NCBI RefSeq assembly: GCF_905404315.1
Contig: NC_066277.1
Coordinates: 14,965,501-15,029,500, forward strand
Reading direction: 5' to 3'
DNA: 64,000 bases
From: Leptidea sinapis
Lineage: Eukaryota; Arthropoda; Insecta; Lepidoptera; Pieridae
Under the pieces are notes generated by a model. The model was not told the origin of the DNA. It ran no database searches and was given only the letters and a program-made list of their open reading frames with translations. Each line of letters begins with the position of its first letter. Position 1 is the stretch's first letter. A program made the position numbers and the translations under genes. Positions 10,678 through 21,463 of the stretch are shown in pieces.

Positions 10678-11355
10678 TGAGTTCAAGCGATTCTGAAATG
10701 TTGACACTAGATTCAATTAGAGACGAGGCAAATTGTGTTATTGAAATCTCTTGCCAGAAATCTCAAAATAAAGATATTTAAACATGATTTTATGAAGTGG
10801 CGAGTAGAGAAGAATATTAAATCGTTTTCCGAAAGTGTATTTCTTACATATTTTAATGGACTATGTAGCAAACTACAGCCTTCTACGCTATGGAGCCGAT
10901 ATTCAATGCTCAAGAGTACACTAAGTGTAAAACACAATGAAAATTTTAAAAAATTCCATAATTTAACATCATTTTTGAAAAGACAGACTGTTTATTCTTC
11001 TTTCAGGGGTTCAAGAGTAGGAAATCTAAGGCGAGATATGTTTGGCAGTGAAGGTAAGTTTACCTAAGTATTTATGTATTTATTCTAAAAATGAACGTAT
11101 AAATTACACAAATACTAAAAAATTACTTGTGTTTCACAGGTGGTATTGATACTGGGTATAAACGGCGCTTGCAGAAGTAGTGAACTCACAAATTTGACAA
11201 TTAAGGACATTTAAAGTCAAGGCCAATTATTGCCAGTAAAACTGACTGAAACAAAAACAAATATTGAGCGCTCGTTTGTAGTACAAGAAGAGTTTGCACA
11301 AATAGTAAAGAAATATCAAAAAATGAGATCTAGTGATGTAAAAACGGACCGTTTT
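10678..11355 (+). pseudogene. Crypton-like tyrosine recombinase, broken, with one intron
   Basis: Tyrosine recombinases of this type cut and rejoin DNA and are carried by Crypton transposons and genes derived from them. A likely start ATG at 10678 gives MSSSDSEMLTLDSIRDEANC; after a frame change the core-binding domain reads MKWRVEKNIKSFSESVFLTY and LQPSTLWSRYSMLKSTL. After a small deletion and further frame changes, a typical intron (donor AAG/GTAAGT at 11054, acceptor TTTCACAG ending 11139, 86 bp) interrupts the catalytic domain. The frame around it reads AVKVVLILGINGACRSSELT, containing the catalytic arginine box (GACRSSEL), then a single in-frame TAA at 11212, then LTETKTNIERSFVV and KTDRFFLNY. 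A LINE tail cuts it off at 11356 before the H-x-x-R and tyrosine motifs. The Crypton label rests on family resemblance. Confidence 0.65.
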
Positions 11356-11534
11356 TTTCTCAACTATCAGGCCTGAGAAGAATGGGCACAACAAACTCAG
11401 CGGGCCTTTTTTTTCATCAAAAATATGTTTTACAATTAAATTAACACTTACAAAGTAACAAAGTAACATTATACCAACAATTAAACTTATTATTTAATAG
11501 CCTGAGGGCGGTCGCTCCATTCCCAATCTGTAGT
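11356..11534 (-). mobile_element. LINE family 4, 3' end fragment
   Basis: Minus-strand 3' end (CAGGCCTGAGAAGAATGGGC, AACAAACTCAGCGGGC on the + strand, then ATAGCCTGAGGGCGGTCGCT). The same block occurs at 15172-15345 attached to coding sequence. It truncates the tyrosine recombinase. Confidence 0.75.
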
Positions 11535-11737
11535 ATCTGATGGTAATTGATACGCCCTGCCCATTACAATGCAGTGCCGCAGGATTCTTGAAAAAACCCA
11601 AAATTTCTGAGCGGCACTGCAATTGCGCCCTCGTCCCCTTGAGATATAAGGTGTTAAGTCTCATTTGCCCAGTAATTTCACTAGCTACGACGCCCTTCAG
11701 ACCGAAACACAATAATGCTTACACATTAGTGCTTCAC
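11535..11737 (-). repeat. Family A repeat, minus copy, both ends truncated
   Basis: TGATGGTAATTGATACGCCC through AATGCTTACACATTAG, with the stem pair TGCCGC/GAGCGGCAC. It joins LINE family 4 on the left and a Jockey copy on the right. Confidence 0.88.
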
Positions 11738-11753
11738 GTCTCTTGGTATACCT

Positions 11754-12780
11754 AGAGGCTCACCAGTTGATCAACGACCGACAGACCGGCTTTCGCCATG
11801 GTCGATCGGCAGGTGATCTTCTGGTATACCTAACACATAGATGGGCGGCGGCTTTTGAAAGCATGGGATAAGGCCTGGCAATTAGCCTGGATATAGTGAA
11901 GGCCTTTGATCGTGTATGGCACAAGGCGCTTCTCGCAAAACTTCCATCATTTTGGCTTCCCGAGAGCTTATGCAAGTGGACCTCCAGCTACCTCATTGGG
12001 CGCAGCATACAGGTCGTTATCGACGGTTATTGCTGGATCCCAAGCCCGTGAACTCTGGAGTGCCCCTAGGCTGTGTGCTATCTCCCACACTGTTTCTTCT
12101 GCATATCAATGATATGTTGGACACCTCCAACATACATTGCTATGCAGGTCTCTCTCGGGAAATCATCGACCAGTGCCGGGAGCAACTTGTGTCTTCTATC
12201 GAGTCGTCTCTTGAGAAGGTCGCGGAATGGAGTAAATTGAACCTTGTCCAATTTTATCCCCAAAAGACTCAAGTTTGCGCGTTTACCACTAAAAAAACTC
12301 CATTTGTTATATCAGTCGGCAATACTTCAAGCCGGCCCACATTCCAGCGCTGTACAAAGCGCAGGTCCGGCCACATATGGAGTATTGCTGTCATCTCTGG
12401 TCTGGCGCACCCCAATATCAGCTCGATCCATTTAACCGCGTGCAACTCAGAGCAGCTCGAATTTTCGGGAACCTGGTGCTCTGTGGATCGTTTGGATCGT
12501 GGATCACTTGGCGTTGCGTAGAGACATCGCTTCATTGTGTGTCAACTACCGCATTTATCATGGAGAGTGTTCCGCAGAGCTGATTCACCTGACAATGCCG
12601 CCGAATTCCACCCTCGCACGACACGCCATAAGTTAGGATACCATCCCCACCATCTGGATGTGTGGCAGTCTTCCACAGTGCGGTTTTCAAGGAGCTTTCT
12701 TCCACGTACTACAAAGCTGTGGAATGAAATTCCTTGTGCGGTGTTTCCGCTAACTACTTTACCTAAGGGCTATAGGAGAA
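11754..12780 (+). mobile_element. Jockey family 3 LINE, reverse transcriptase with catalytic deletion
   Basis: Frame 1 (11754-12050): LINDRQTGFRHGRSAGDLLV, then motif A SLDIVKAFDRVWH and SSYLIGRSIQVVIDGY, with one stop. Frame 2 (from about 12040): NSGVPLGCVLSPTLFLLHIN (motif B) and NIHCYA, after which the expected DDST is absent and sequence resumes at QLVSSIESSLEKVAEW and LVQFYPQKTQVCAFT. Further frames give GHIWSI / EYCCHLWSGAPQYQLDPF and AEFHPRTTRHKLGYHPHHLD. The copy has thus lost the two catalytic aspartates of motif C and at least one other internal block. It ends at 12750 in VFP without the usual 3' tail. Confidence 0.88.
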
Positions 12781-13230
12781 ACTAGTTTATTGTAGTATGT
12801 ACCGGTTTATTCTATCACCTGCAGGATGAACTGGATTGTCCTAAGAAAAACATAAAACAAAACATAAATATAGCTCATGGAAAGCGTTCGGTGACGTTGG
12901 CGTTAGTTCCATGATTTTTGTTCACACAAAAAGTGCTCAACGAAAGAAGTTGTAACTTCAAAAAAAAAGATTTTTTACAAACTTACCTCTAAATCTGTTA
13001 GCGGTGTTTCCCTTGGAGACTCTTGTGATTGCAACAATAATGTCATTGGTGACATCCATCCTATACTGTTTCCATAAGAAAACGTAGGAATACATACTGG
13101 AATACAATTTAAATAAGTTAATAAATAATATTTCACTATTTATAATGATATATGCTAGTGAATAGTTGTTTTAAGATATATCTTACATATATACATGTAT
13201 ACCTGTATACAAATGTTCAAGATTACGTAT
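12781..13230. other. Unassigned; small piece of repeat family F
   Basis: 12920-12965 (AAAAGTGCTCAACG, AAGAAGTTGTAACTTCAAAA) resembles family F at 14343-14378 and 49124-49160. The rest is unassigned. Confidence 0.4.
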
Positions 13231-13636
13231 AGTCCAGGATCAAGGGTCCATTTTTGCATTTGATCAAGCAAATTTACCGTCAGTAGATTCATTTTGTTGA
13301 GAGGTCCAACTATTTCCTGTACGAAAACTCTGGATTGTGATAGGTCGTAGGTTGCAGGGTCAAACTATGTTGATTTGATGATTCTCTAAAAATTTTTCCT
13401 GTTTATTTTGTTAAATCTGATAATAATTATTTAAATTATTAGTTATCAATTGTTGACACTTAGGTGGTTATAAATTTTTGAGAATCATCTAAACAACATA
13501 ATTTCTCGCTGCTTGATTACCAACCGCAATCCAGAGTCTTCACACAGGAAATTGTTGGGCTCATCAAAATATAGCTACTCACGGAAAATTTGCTTATTAG
13601 TAATCAATTGCAAAAATGTATCATCGATCCTGGACT
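13231..13636. repeat. Imperfect inverted repeat, ~170 bp arms
   Basis: Left arm from AGTCCAGGATC (13231) to GATGATTCTCTAAAAATTTT (~13400) is inversely repeated from AAATTTTTGAGAATCATCT (~13474) to GATCCTGGACT (13636), with point differences and small indels. The centre is AT-only. A decayed foldback or TIR element. Confidence 0.7.
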
Positions 13637-13985
13637 GTAGCCCTGGCGATCTTTGCACGAGGCCCTCTCGGGTGTTTTGCCCTCAAGAACTTTTAGAGAC
13701 AAGCCAATTAAAAAAATCTAATTTTAAATATTAAACATTATGTTAGAAAGCTAATAATAATAAAATTAAATCATTAAACCTATTCTACTTAATTTGTTTC
13801 TCAATATAATATTATTTATTTATTAATTTATCTTTATATATTTTATTTAACTATCATGCAAATCAAACATCAATTGTTTTTGTTTTTTTTTTTACTTTAT
13901 TAATAAAAGTCAAAAGATTTCGTCAAAGTTTAAAAATTTAACAGTAAATGTTCATATTATATACATGAATTAAGTAAAGTTATTA
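13637..13985. other. Unassigned AT-rich spacer
   Basis: Nothing recognised. Confidence 0.3.
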
Positions 13986-14400
13986 AAGAAAATAACGGGT
14001 TGCACTCCGGGTACTGCCGGAGAAGTGAAAACTTGAACATTAACTGTTGTGCATTTTTGAATATTTTGGAATGGTTAGGGAATAATTTCGCACGAATTGC
14101 TTTATTCATCAGTAAAAAAGTACTAGCATTTTTGTGGTTTATTGCGCCGTCACACACAAAAATGACAATTTATATTTAATAAAAAATTAAACACTTCAGA
14201 ACTATTAGATGTTTTTTACATTTAAAAGTTTACCTCTCAGAAAAGTCAACTTTCATCCATTATTTTCAACGTCTGTCTTACGAAGTTTCGATCAGGTCAC
14301 GTATCCTGACGCGAGTTTAACATTTTATACCGATCCCTAGAAAAGTGCTCAACGCTTCGAAAGAAGTTTTCACTTCAAAATATTAGATAAATATTTCAAA
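13986..14400 (-). repeat. Repeat family F, copy 1
   Basis: Shares TTTTTGAATATTTTGGAA, CACGAATTGCTTTATT, GAAAAGTCAACTTTCATCC and AAAAGTGCTCAACG with 48750-49250 (same orientation) and with 46600-46960 (inverted). No ORF. Confidence 0.75.
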
Positions 14401-15171
14401 TAATTTTAATTTCAAATTATTTTTATTTTCAAATAATAAAGCTTCAAATAAGAAGACAATTTCAACTGTATTTATTACAATATTATATTTAGTTCTTACT
14501 AGTGTAACTTTATTAATTAGTACTAAACAACGCAATACCCAATTATTTATATAGACTAAGAAATCAAATAAAACATTACGTGAAGAAGGTACTAAAATTT
14601 AAATAAAATAAAATTAATAAAAATAAAATTCACTTACTCAACAGAGAGCATAAGAACTGATTGAGTTTTCCACAATTTCCACCAACGCAGCTGAATAAAA
14701 CCAGTTTTTTCATACTTAAACAAAAAACAAAAAACTCTCTAAAGTCTTATCACAGTTTTCCATTAAAAACACATAAAATTTCTTTTACAACCACAACGAC
14801 GCTCATAAATCGTGTAATATAAATTGATTGTTAGAAAATACGCGTCACACATGGATCAGTATTAAAAGACTGCTTGGTAAGAACAATTGTATTGTAATGG
14901 CGAAGTATCTGTTGTTATAGATTGAATCATGAATTGAACAAGTATGCAAATTACAAACAAAACTCATTCTTCTCAAGAGCATCTCACTACATAAATAATC
15001 TTAAAGGCTTTCCTGATTTTGACCTGTTTAATTCATCAACAAATTCAATTAGATCTAAAATGACTAAAAACTGGTTTAATTCAAATTCAAATATTTTTAT
15101 TCAAAATAGGATGTGAAATCACTTATTGAAAGTCAAAAAAAAACTCCCACCCATTCCAAAATGAATGCCTC
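14401..15171. other. Unassigned; 64-codon frame
   Basis: AT-rich. A frame at 14922-15116 (ending before TGA) reads SHYINNLKGFPDFDLFNSST and could be a transposon remnant, but no family is recognised. Confidence 0.25.
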
Positions 15172-15512
15172 AGGCCTGAGAAGAATGGGCGCAACAAACT
15201 CAGCGGGCTTTTTTTTTTCATCAAAATTATGTTTGACAATTAAAGTAACATTTACAAAGTAACCAAGTAACATTGTACAATTAAACTTATTATATAATAG
15301 CCTGAGGGTGGTCGCTCCATTCCCAAACTGTGGTATCATCAAGAAAGTCATTTATGTTATAGCAACCTTTACCACACAAACGTTTTTTAACAATTCTTTT
15401 GAATTACGTAATACTTTTGTTTTGAACATTTTCTGGGATCCTGTTGTAAGAGCATATACATCGCCCCACAAAAGACTTGTTAACTCGACTTAGTCGAGTA
15501 GTATGTGTTTCC
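15172..15512 (-). mobile_element. LINE family 4, C-terminal fragment
   Basis: Minus strand, two frames: THTTRLSRVNKSFVGR, YNRIPENVQNKS, then FKRIVKKRLCGKGCYNINDF and TTVWEWSDHPQAII with a stop, followed by the 3' end shared with 11356-11534. This is the usual C-terminal tail after the RT of Jockey/CR1-like LINEs. Confidence 0.8.
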
Positions 15513-15904
15513 CTAACTGTTACTATAAACATAATTGTGTGTTTGAATGCTCTTTGAACATAATAAATGTAATACCTATGTAATTATTAACATATTTTAT
15601 ATAATACTTGTATAAAAAAAGAAGAAGATGTAAGTAACTGTATTATGCTATGTGTTATTAGAAACAATATGCGAAAACTATTAAATGGTGTAAAATGTGC
15701 AGTATTGTATGGTAATTAAGTTATTGTAACACTGTAAGTTTTCCAAATAAAATAGAATAAAAATTGTAAGATAGACTTAAAAAAACCAGACTCATTGATA
15801 ACCTCCTTTTTAAATATGTGACATCGTTTATCCTAATGTTTTGTTCGAAATGTGACGTGTCTATTGTATACGGTTCCTAGCTCGGCTTTGGTTGGGAGTC
15901 TTTA

Positions 15905-16130
15905 TATATTAAAATTTAAGATAATTTATACGTCTGGATAGAGTCTCTTGCTGTAAGGCAACCGAGAAAAACAGGCCAGGATAATTAGTTTAGTTTGCGT
16001 GACAAGGTACGTCTTACACTCGCGATTTGTATGACACTTTGTGTTAGTGTGCGTGAATTGCTCAAAATAGTGGTTAGTTCTAAAGTCTAGTTTTTTCGAC
16101 GTTTTCACAGATGTCATAGTCTATCTAGAC
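15905..16130 (+). repeat. Repeat family G, copy 1
   Basis: Shares TTAGTTTGCGTGACA, ACGTCTTACACTCGCGATTT and GCGTGAATTGCTCAAAATAG with 45750-45903 in the same orientation. Confidence 0.75.
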
Positions 16131-16173
16131 GTATAAATGATCTAAGATTAAAATATGTTTCCGGAATTCGGAA

Positions 16174-16370
16174 CCAGTGGGTCCTTTGCACAGAGTGCCG
16201 GCTAGATTATGGGCCTATTTTGCCGTGAAGCAGTAATATGTAAACATTATTGTGTTTCGGTCTGAAGAGCGCCCTAGATAGTGAAATTACTGGGTAAAAG
16301 AGACTTAACATCTTATGTCTCAAGGTGACAAGCTCAGAATTCTTGAGTTTTTCAAGAATCCTGAGCGGCA
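16174..16370 (+). repeat. Family A repeat, + copy, 3'-truncated
   Basis: CCAGTGGGTCCTTTGCACAG to CCTGAGCGGCAG, then abrupt change into an RTE-type LINE piece. Confidence 0.85.
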
Positions 16371-16375
16371 GTAAA

Positions 16376-16545
16376 GTCTACCACGTACCGGAAGACGAAG
16401 TGTTGGTAGACAAGGTAGACCGACGACCTGGTCAAGATCGCCGGAATACGTTGGATGAGGGCAGTGCAGGACCGATCGACGTGGAGATCTTTGAGGGAGG
16501 TGTTTGTCCAGCAGTGGACGTCTTCTGGTTGATGTTAATGATGTA
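16376..16545 (+). mobile_element. RTE-type LINE, C-terminal fragment
   Basis: Frame with DDLVKIAGIRWMRAVQDRST then WRSLREVFVQQWTSSG and stop, the tail of RTE-like ORF2 proteins. Lies between two + strand family A copies. A second, more broken copy is at 58470-58610. Confidence 0.75.
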
Positions 16546-16569
16546 TTTTGTATCCGTCATTTGCATTTA

Positions 16570-16852
16570 CCAGTGGGAGGCTCCTTTGCACAGGATGCCG
16601 GCTAGATCTTACCATAACTGCGCATATTTCTGCCGTGAGCAGTAGTGTGTAAACATTACTGTATTTCGGTCTAAAGGCAAATGAGACTTGACATCTTATG
16701 TCTCAATGTGACGAGCGCAATTGTAGTGCCACTCAGAATTTTTGGGTTGTTCAAGAATCCTAAGCGGCACTGCATTATAATGGGCAGGCCGTATCAATAA
16801 CGATCAGCTGAACGTCCTGCTCGTCTCGTCCCTTATTTACATAAAAAAAAAT
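16570..16852 (+). repeat. Family A repeat, + copy
   Basis: CCAGTGGGAGGCTCCTTTGC to CTCGTCCCTTATTTACATAA plus poly-A, lacking the GGGCGCCGTAGCTAG block. Confidence 0.9.
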
Positions 16853-17157
16853 GTAGAAAGTTATCTATCAATTTTATTCAGTTTTGAAAGTTGATGTGAT
16901 GGTGAACTTTAAATTATTGTACTAGTTTAGCTTTTAACAATTTTTTTTACGTTAAACAAAAAATTGTGTCACATAAGTGCGGATATAATAAGTTTTCATT
17001 TGGAGATTATAACTGTTTTAAATTAACATTTAATTTCAACTGTAGGTGTATTTTTACCCTTTTAGAAGAATTTTTAAAATGTTAGCAACAAAGAAATAAA
17101 GGTAATAATAAATATTTTTATTTCGTATCTCATATTTCCTCCCCCTATATAGAGAAA
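16853..17157. other. Unassigned spacer
   Basis: AT-rich, nothing recognised. Confidence 0.3.
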
Positions 17158-17515
17158 AGCGTATTGGGAGTAAGGAGAAAGGATAGAGTACAAATAAATA
17201 AGATAATAGGGATAACTAAGTTCAAAAAAGTTCAAACAGTATACAGAAAATTGAAATGGCGCTGGACATATGTTGAGAGAAAAGACAGAGAAATGGACCA
17301 AAATTATAACCGAATGGTACCCGAGAGAAAGCACACGAAGCAAAGGAAGACAGACAAAGAGATGGGAAGATGATTTTAAGAATGCAGCGGGCCCAGAATG
17401 GTTACGTATAGCAAAAGATAGAGACAAGTGGAAATCCTTAGAGGAGGCCTTTGTCGAAAGAAGAGCTGTTACAAGGAGAGAACAACCGAATGTCAACGAT
17501 AGATTGATAGTTTAA
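17158..17515 (+). mobile_element. RTE-type LINE, C-terminal fragment with frameshift
   Basis: Frame 1 (17164 on) reads IGVRRKDRVQINKIIGITKF and RKLKWRW; frame 2 (17270-17515) reads EKWTKIITEWYPRE, GRQTKRWEDDFKNAAGPEWL and DKWKSLEEAFVERRA. The two overlap near 17265, one frameshift. The pattern KWRWxGH..R..W...W.P..GRp..RWxDD..k..G..W is the standard C-terminus of RTE-like ORF2; the GH..R part is lost at the shift. Confidence 0.8.
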
Positions 17516-17906
17516 GTTAATGATATTTTGTTACCTCTATTAAACTTTTAATATGTTTTGTTAATTAAGTTCAAAATAACAGCAATAAAGGCTTATTTTA
17601 TTTAATTTTATTTTATAATATTTTTTATTTCCTCCCCGGGTTCCAATAACTGCTTTCATGTGGTTCCTCGTGGAACGGATTAAAGTCATATTCTAGTGTT
17701 TTTGATGACATTCTACTGTGTTATTTGATCGCTGTTTTAAATATTTATGGGGGATTTTGAAATTATAGTAATTATATACAATGCCCTAATACTCGAAGAT
17801 AGTGAACTACCTGACATCCACAGTTCATCTGTTTCTAAATGGAAATCTAGTTTGTATAAATTTTTTAATTAGTTTAAATTATGTAAAAAAAACTTTAATA
17901 TACTTA

Positions 17907-18480
17907 TTACCATAATAATGTTATTACCATAATTCTTAGAGGATATGTCTTTGTTTTCAAACTGATCAATACAGATTGAATTTCTTTTTCTTCATGTACG
18001 CTTTCTTGATAATAGGAATGATTTTCCTTTACAATAATAGCACTACCACTTGCTGTATTATTGGGATGTAAGGCATGGTAGATTTTGTAGCGTTGCGTCG
18101 TGAATGTGTTTCGAATATGAGACACACATCAATATTTTCCATATCAAGGATTACCTGCGATTCATTTTGATGCTTAAGTAATCCATTTGCATTCCATGCC
18201 ATTATTTTAAGCGATATATTCATTTATTTAGTGAAGCTAAAGCTTTTATAGTGCTATTTTTAATTTTTTTTCAGCCTTTAATCAAACGATAACACAAGTT
18301 TCTTATATTATTAGTATTCTATCTGACATTGTAAGTCATTAAGAAGACTCTGGATTTTTACTTGCTCGTCTCTCTCTTCAGTAGAACATCTGTAGAGTAA
18401 ATGTTCCGTCTCCGTAGTGAGCTTTACACTCTAGTGATTCTTTGGAAAATCATTCTTTGGTCTCGAAGCCATTATTTTAA
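17907..18480 (-). mobile_element. LINE ORF1 end and ORF2 APE-endonuclease start
   Basis: On the minus strand, about 18390-18325 reads STEERDEQVKIQSLLNDLQC then a stop, the probable end of ORF1. ORF2 starts at 18223: MNISLKIMAWNANGLLKHQN, then MENIDVCLIFETHS, the opening of an apurinic-type endonuclease (WNANGL, ETH). After a frame change: HALHPNNTASGSAIIVKENH. It stops at 17907, so the nuclease is incomplete and no RT is attached. The rare preservation of a LINE 5' region here contrasts with the 5'-truncated copies elsewhere. Confidence 0.75.
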
Positions 18481-19111
18481 AACAATTCAATAACCAACTT
18501 CGCTTTAGTAAAGTTGATAGTACGTCATCAATAATTATTATTTTGCATTGTCAGTAACGGGGTCATATCGTGAAGGCCAGTGTTGTGATGCGTTTGCACT
18601 TTACACGGTGCATTTACCAACGCGTGATCGCGAGCAAAGCAGCTGATCTCAGCGAAAATTCAACCACCGCTCGAATCACGTGGAATGAGATAGGAAAATG
18701 GCCTTTTTATGTCGTTATTTTATGTTTCATCGGGAAGACGCACGCGTTCGACTGACATCATAGTTTCGAGATAGTAGAAGCATGTTCACCAGGCGGCGCC
18801 ACTGGTAGGTAATAGGAAAGAAACAAAAACTGTAAGAAAATTAAACTAGGATATCATAAAAGTCCGTACAAGGAAGATAACCCCTTATAAGCTATCCTTG
18901 ATGAAACAGTCTTGCACTTAATTATAAATTAACAATGAAAAGTAATTTAGTTATTTTTGGAGGCAATTTTGTTAAACTGTTTAACAAAAGGCGTCTAAAA
19001 GTCTTATTTATTCATGGATTCGTTGTTACTTACATGTATCAATCGATGCGATGGGCGAAATCGAAAAGCAAAATTTTAAAATAAAAACTTTTCTAATTGA
19101 AATCAAAATTT
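18481..19111. other. Unassigned; GC-richer patch at 18560-18800
   Basis: 18570-18755 is open for 61 codons without any recognised motif. No splice or promoter context could be fixed. Confidence 0.25.
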
Positions 19112-19385
19112 ATGAACGACGCGGGACTCGAACCCGCAAACTCTTCGCCTCTTTCATTGAGCCAACCGTTCAAGTGACGTAACGTTGATAAATCTTGTAT
19201 GTCTTGTTCACAACTAAAATTTTATGATGATGATCTCTGGCGTTCCGTGCCAGTGCTCTTACCAACTGAGCTAACCGTTCGAGTGACGTATAGTCATAAA
19301 ATCTTGTATGCTTTGTTCAACTCTCATGTTGTGGCTTCATCTACAGGATCCACTTTACAGTTGATAACCTGCTCAAACCCAATAT
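19112..19385 (-). repeat. tRNA-derived SINE, two tandem copies
   Basis: On the minus strand both copies carry pol III boxes: box A as TAGCTCAGTTGG and, in the 19112 copy, box B GGTTCGAGTCC. The first copy ends in TTTATGAACGACGCGGGACT (+ strand view) and the second follows at 19226. The unit tail (CTTTGTTCAACTCTCATGTTG, ATCTACAGGATCC) recurs at 33460-33490. Confidence 0.75.
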
Positions 19386-19436
19386 GTGCATATTATTAAG
19401 AAATTGACTTGAGATTCTCTTTCAAATCTAAACAAT

Positions 19437-19560
19437 TTGTTTTTTAAAGTGATAACCCTCATTTCTGGAACTAATTACACAATTATATTTGAAAACAAAA
19501 TTTATGAACGATGCGTTCGTGAGGGTGATCACAGAAGTGAGGGTTATCACTTTAAAAAAT
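19437..19560. mobile_element. Short MITE-like element with ~28 bp inverted ends
   Basis: TTTTTTAAAGTGATAACCCT at 19439 is inverted at 19541-19556 (AGGGTTATCACTTTAAAAAA). Between the arms is a SINE end (AAAATTTATGAACGATGCG). Confidence 0.7.
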
Positions 19561-19569
19561 AATAAACTC

Positions 19570-19972
19570 TTAGCTGTATGATAATATTATTTCAAAAAAA
19601 TTCTCATTCGTAAACAAAACTTTTCGATGACCTCCATTTCCTTCAGTAGTTGTTTCGATTTTACCACCCTATTCTTTTTTAAATTATCAGTTAAGAAATG
19701 ACCAGTACGTCTTTTAAGGCTGCAAGTCCTAAGTCATCTTTTAAAATGCGCGACATGGTTCTAGGTGCTATCTTCATCTCCCGACATAAAATATTTTCCT
19801 TTCGGATAGGATTTCTTCGAATTCTTTCCCTTACTGCTTTGACCACCTTTTTCGTACGAACACTACGTTCTTTTTCTGTCACAAACAGAGGAGGTCTCAT
19901 TGTACCTATAAATAGCCCGGTACACATACATATTAATAATACCAAGCGTATGGAGAGTTTTAAAAATTGCAT
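19570..19972 (-). mobile_element. mariner transposase, N-terminal half, inactive
   Basis: Minus-strand frame 19972-19691 encodes the DNA-binding part of a mariner cut-and-paste transposase: RPPLFVTEKERS, AVRERIRRNPIRKENILCRE, MKIAPRTMSRILKDDLGL. A second frame continues LTDNLKKNRVVKSKQLLKE and GHRKVLFTNENF. In this family the last phrase is normally LFTDEKIF, whose D is the first catalytic aspartate; here it is N. A stop follows at once. The matching C-terminal end of the same family is at 51316-51510. Confidence 0.85.
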
Positions 19973-20195
19973 TTGGCTCCATACCTTTATAACCCCTCTC
20001 CATATTACAACTTAAAATATTAAAAACTATAGTACCGCAACACATAAGAAAGAAATATAAAAATAACGAAATGGGTTTGTTTAAATTTTACAGAATTGTA
20101 AATTTCTACGATAAGATAAAAATCTCTGTTATAATGGAAGAAATCTCAAACATTAAAGCCAATTTTAATAAGACGGTCACGGCAACCACACCTCC

Positions 20196-20375
20196 GTAGT
20201 CTGTCCTTCCTAAACACATACATATTACCTAAATGTAAGAATGCATATGGTAGGCGGAAATGTGAGTATTTATTGCCAGACACACTAAATGGTTTGCCAG
20301 CAAACGTTTTAGAAAGTATTGAGAAAAAACCGGAAAAGGCAAAGTATTTATTAACCAAACAATTTTTACTGTAAT
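20196..20375 (+). mobile_element. LINE C-terminal fragment
   Basis: Frame reading HTYILPKCKNAYGRRKCEYL, LPDTLNGLPANVLESI, AKYLLTKQFLL and stop, the usual tail after the RT of a Jockey/R1-like LINE. A shadow frame on the other strand is not coding. Confidence 0.7.
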
Positions 20376-20999
20376 TATGTATAATATAAGGCGTGTTAAT
20401 ATAATTAATATAAGAATTTAATATAATAATGTTAGTAATTCAGAGCGATCTCGTCCCCACGGGTAAACCTTACATGGTTTCTTGTGGGTCACTTTATATG
20501 TATTTTCTCTGTAATACTTTTAATTGTGAACAATAAAGAAAATAAAATTAAAATCGCAAAACATTATACAATGTACTAGCGCCAAAGTGACAAAATTAAA
20601 TGAATATTTTTAATTGTAACAGTATTTATGGCCAGACTTAGTATATCATAATCGAAACAAATAAAATTACAAAGATTATGTAACTAAATTCTTACGTGCC
20701 TTATACTTATGACAGTGAACATGAACTACAACGTAATATGTTTTTAAATAACACACCGTAGCTAAAGATAACTAATATAATATTCAGTTCGACCTTTCAC
20801 GCTGTGTAATTTAACAAAACCAAACTATTAAAGCTGAAATTGGATAACCGGTGTGACAAAATATGGCTTATGTAATAACTATTCAATTATTATTTGTTCA
20901 ACGAAAGAGCAAGCGTTATTATTCCGTGTTCCGAGTTTGAATCTTGAGCGTAGCGAGTGATTCGATTATAGATTGTATTCACAGACTAGTAAAAAAAAA
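20376..20999. other. Unassigned spacer
   Basis: AT-rich, with a polyadenylation-like AATAAA near 20532 just after the LINE fragment. Nothing else recognised. Confidence 0.3.
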
Positions 21000-21165
21000 T
21001 GGACTCCGTGTCACCTTACATAACAGTGTAGCAGCAAAACAAGCCGATTAACGTGTAAATACATAGCCCCACGCACATACTTACACTAATACAAGCCGAC
21101 AGGCGGCCATTATGAGAATTGTCATCGTCTGTGACAGATCAGTTTGCGTCTCAATAAATTATTTT
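21000..21165 (-). repeat. Repeat family H, copy 1
   Basis: Inverted match to 39733-39890 (CACCTTACATAACAGTGTA, AACAAGCCGATTAACGT, CATCGTCTGTGACAGATCAG). Confidence 0.8.
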
Positions 21166-21463
21166 AAAAATGGCGTCGCGCGTTGTGAAAACGTGTAAAA
21201 ACTACGGAACACAAAAAGTGTAAAGAAATTACATTTCACAGATAGAATAGTAGTAATCACACTTTTTTTGTTCATTTCATAATACAAATTAATTCGATGT
21301 TTGGAACACAAAACCCCCACAACGCGTGATAGTAACATCCAGTGTGACCGGAAAATAAACAGGGACATTACACGAAAAATTGGGTTATCCATATTTTAAT
21401 GGTGTTCTAAGAAGATAATTCATTTTTTATATATATAAAATATATATACAAAATAAGGGTCGA

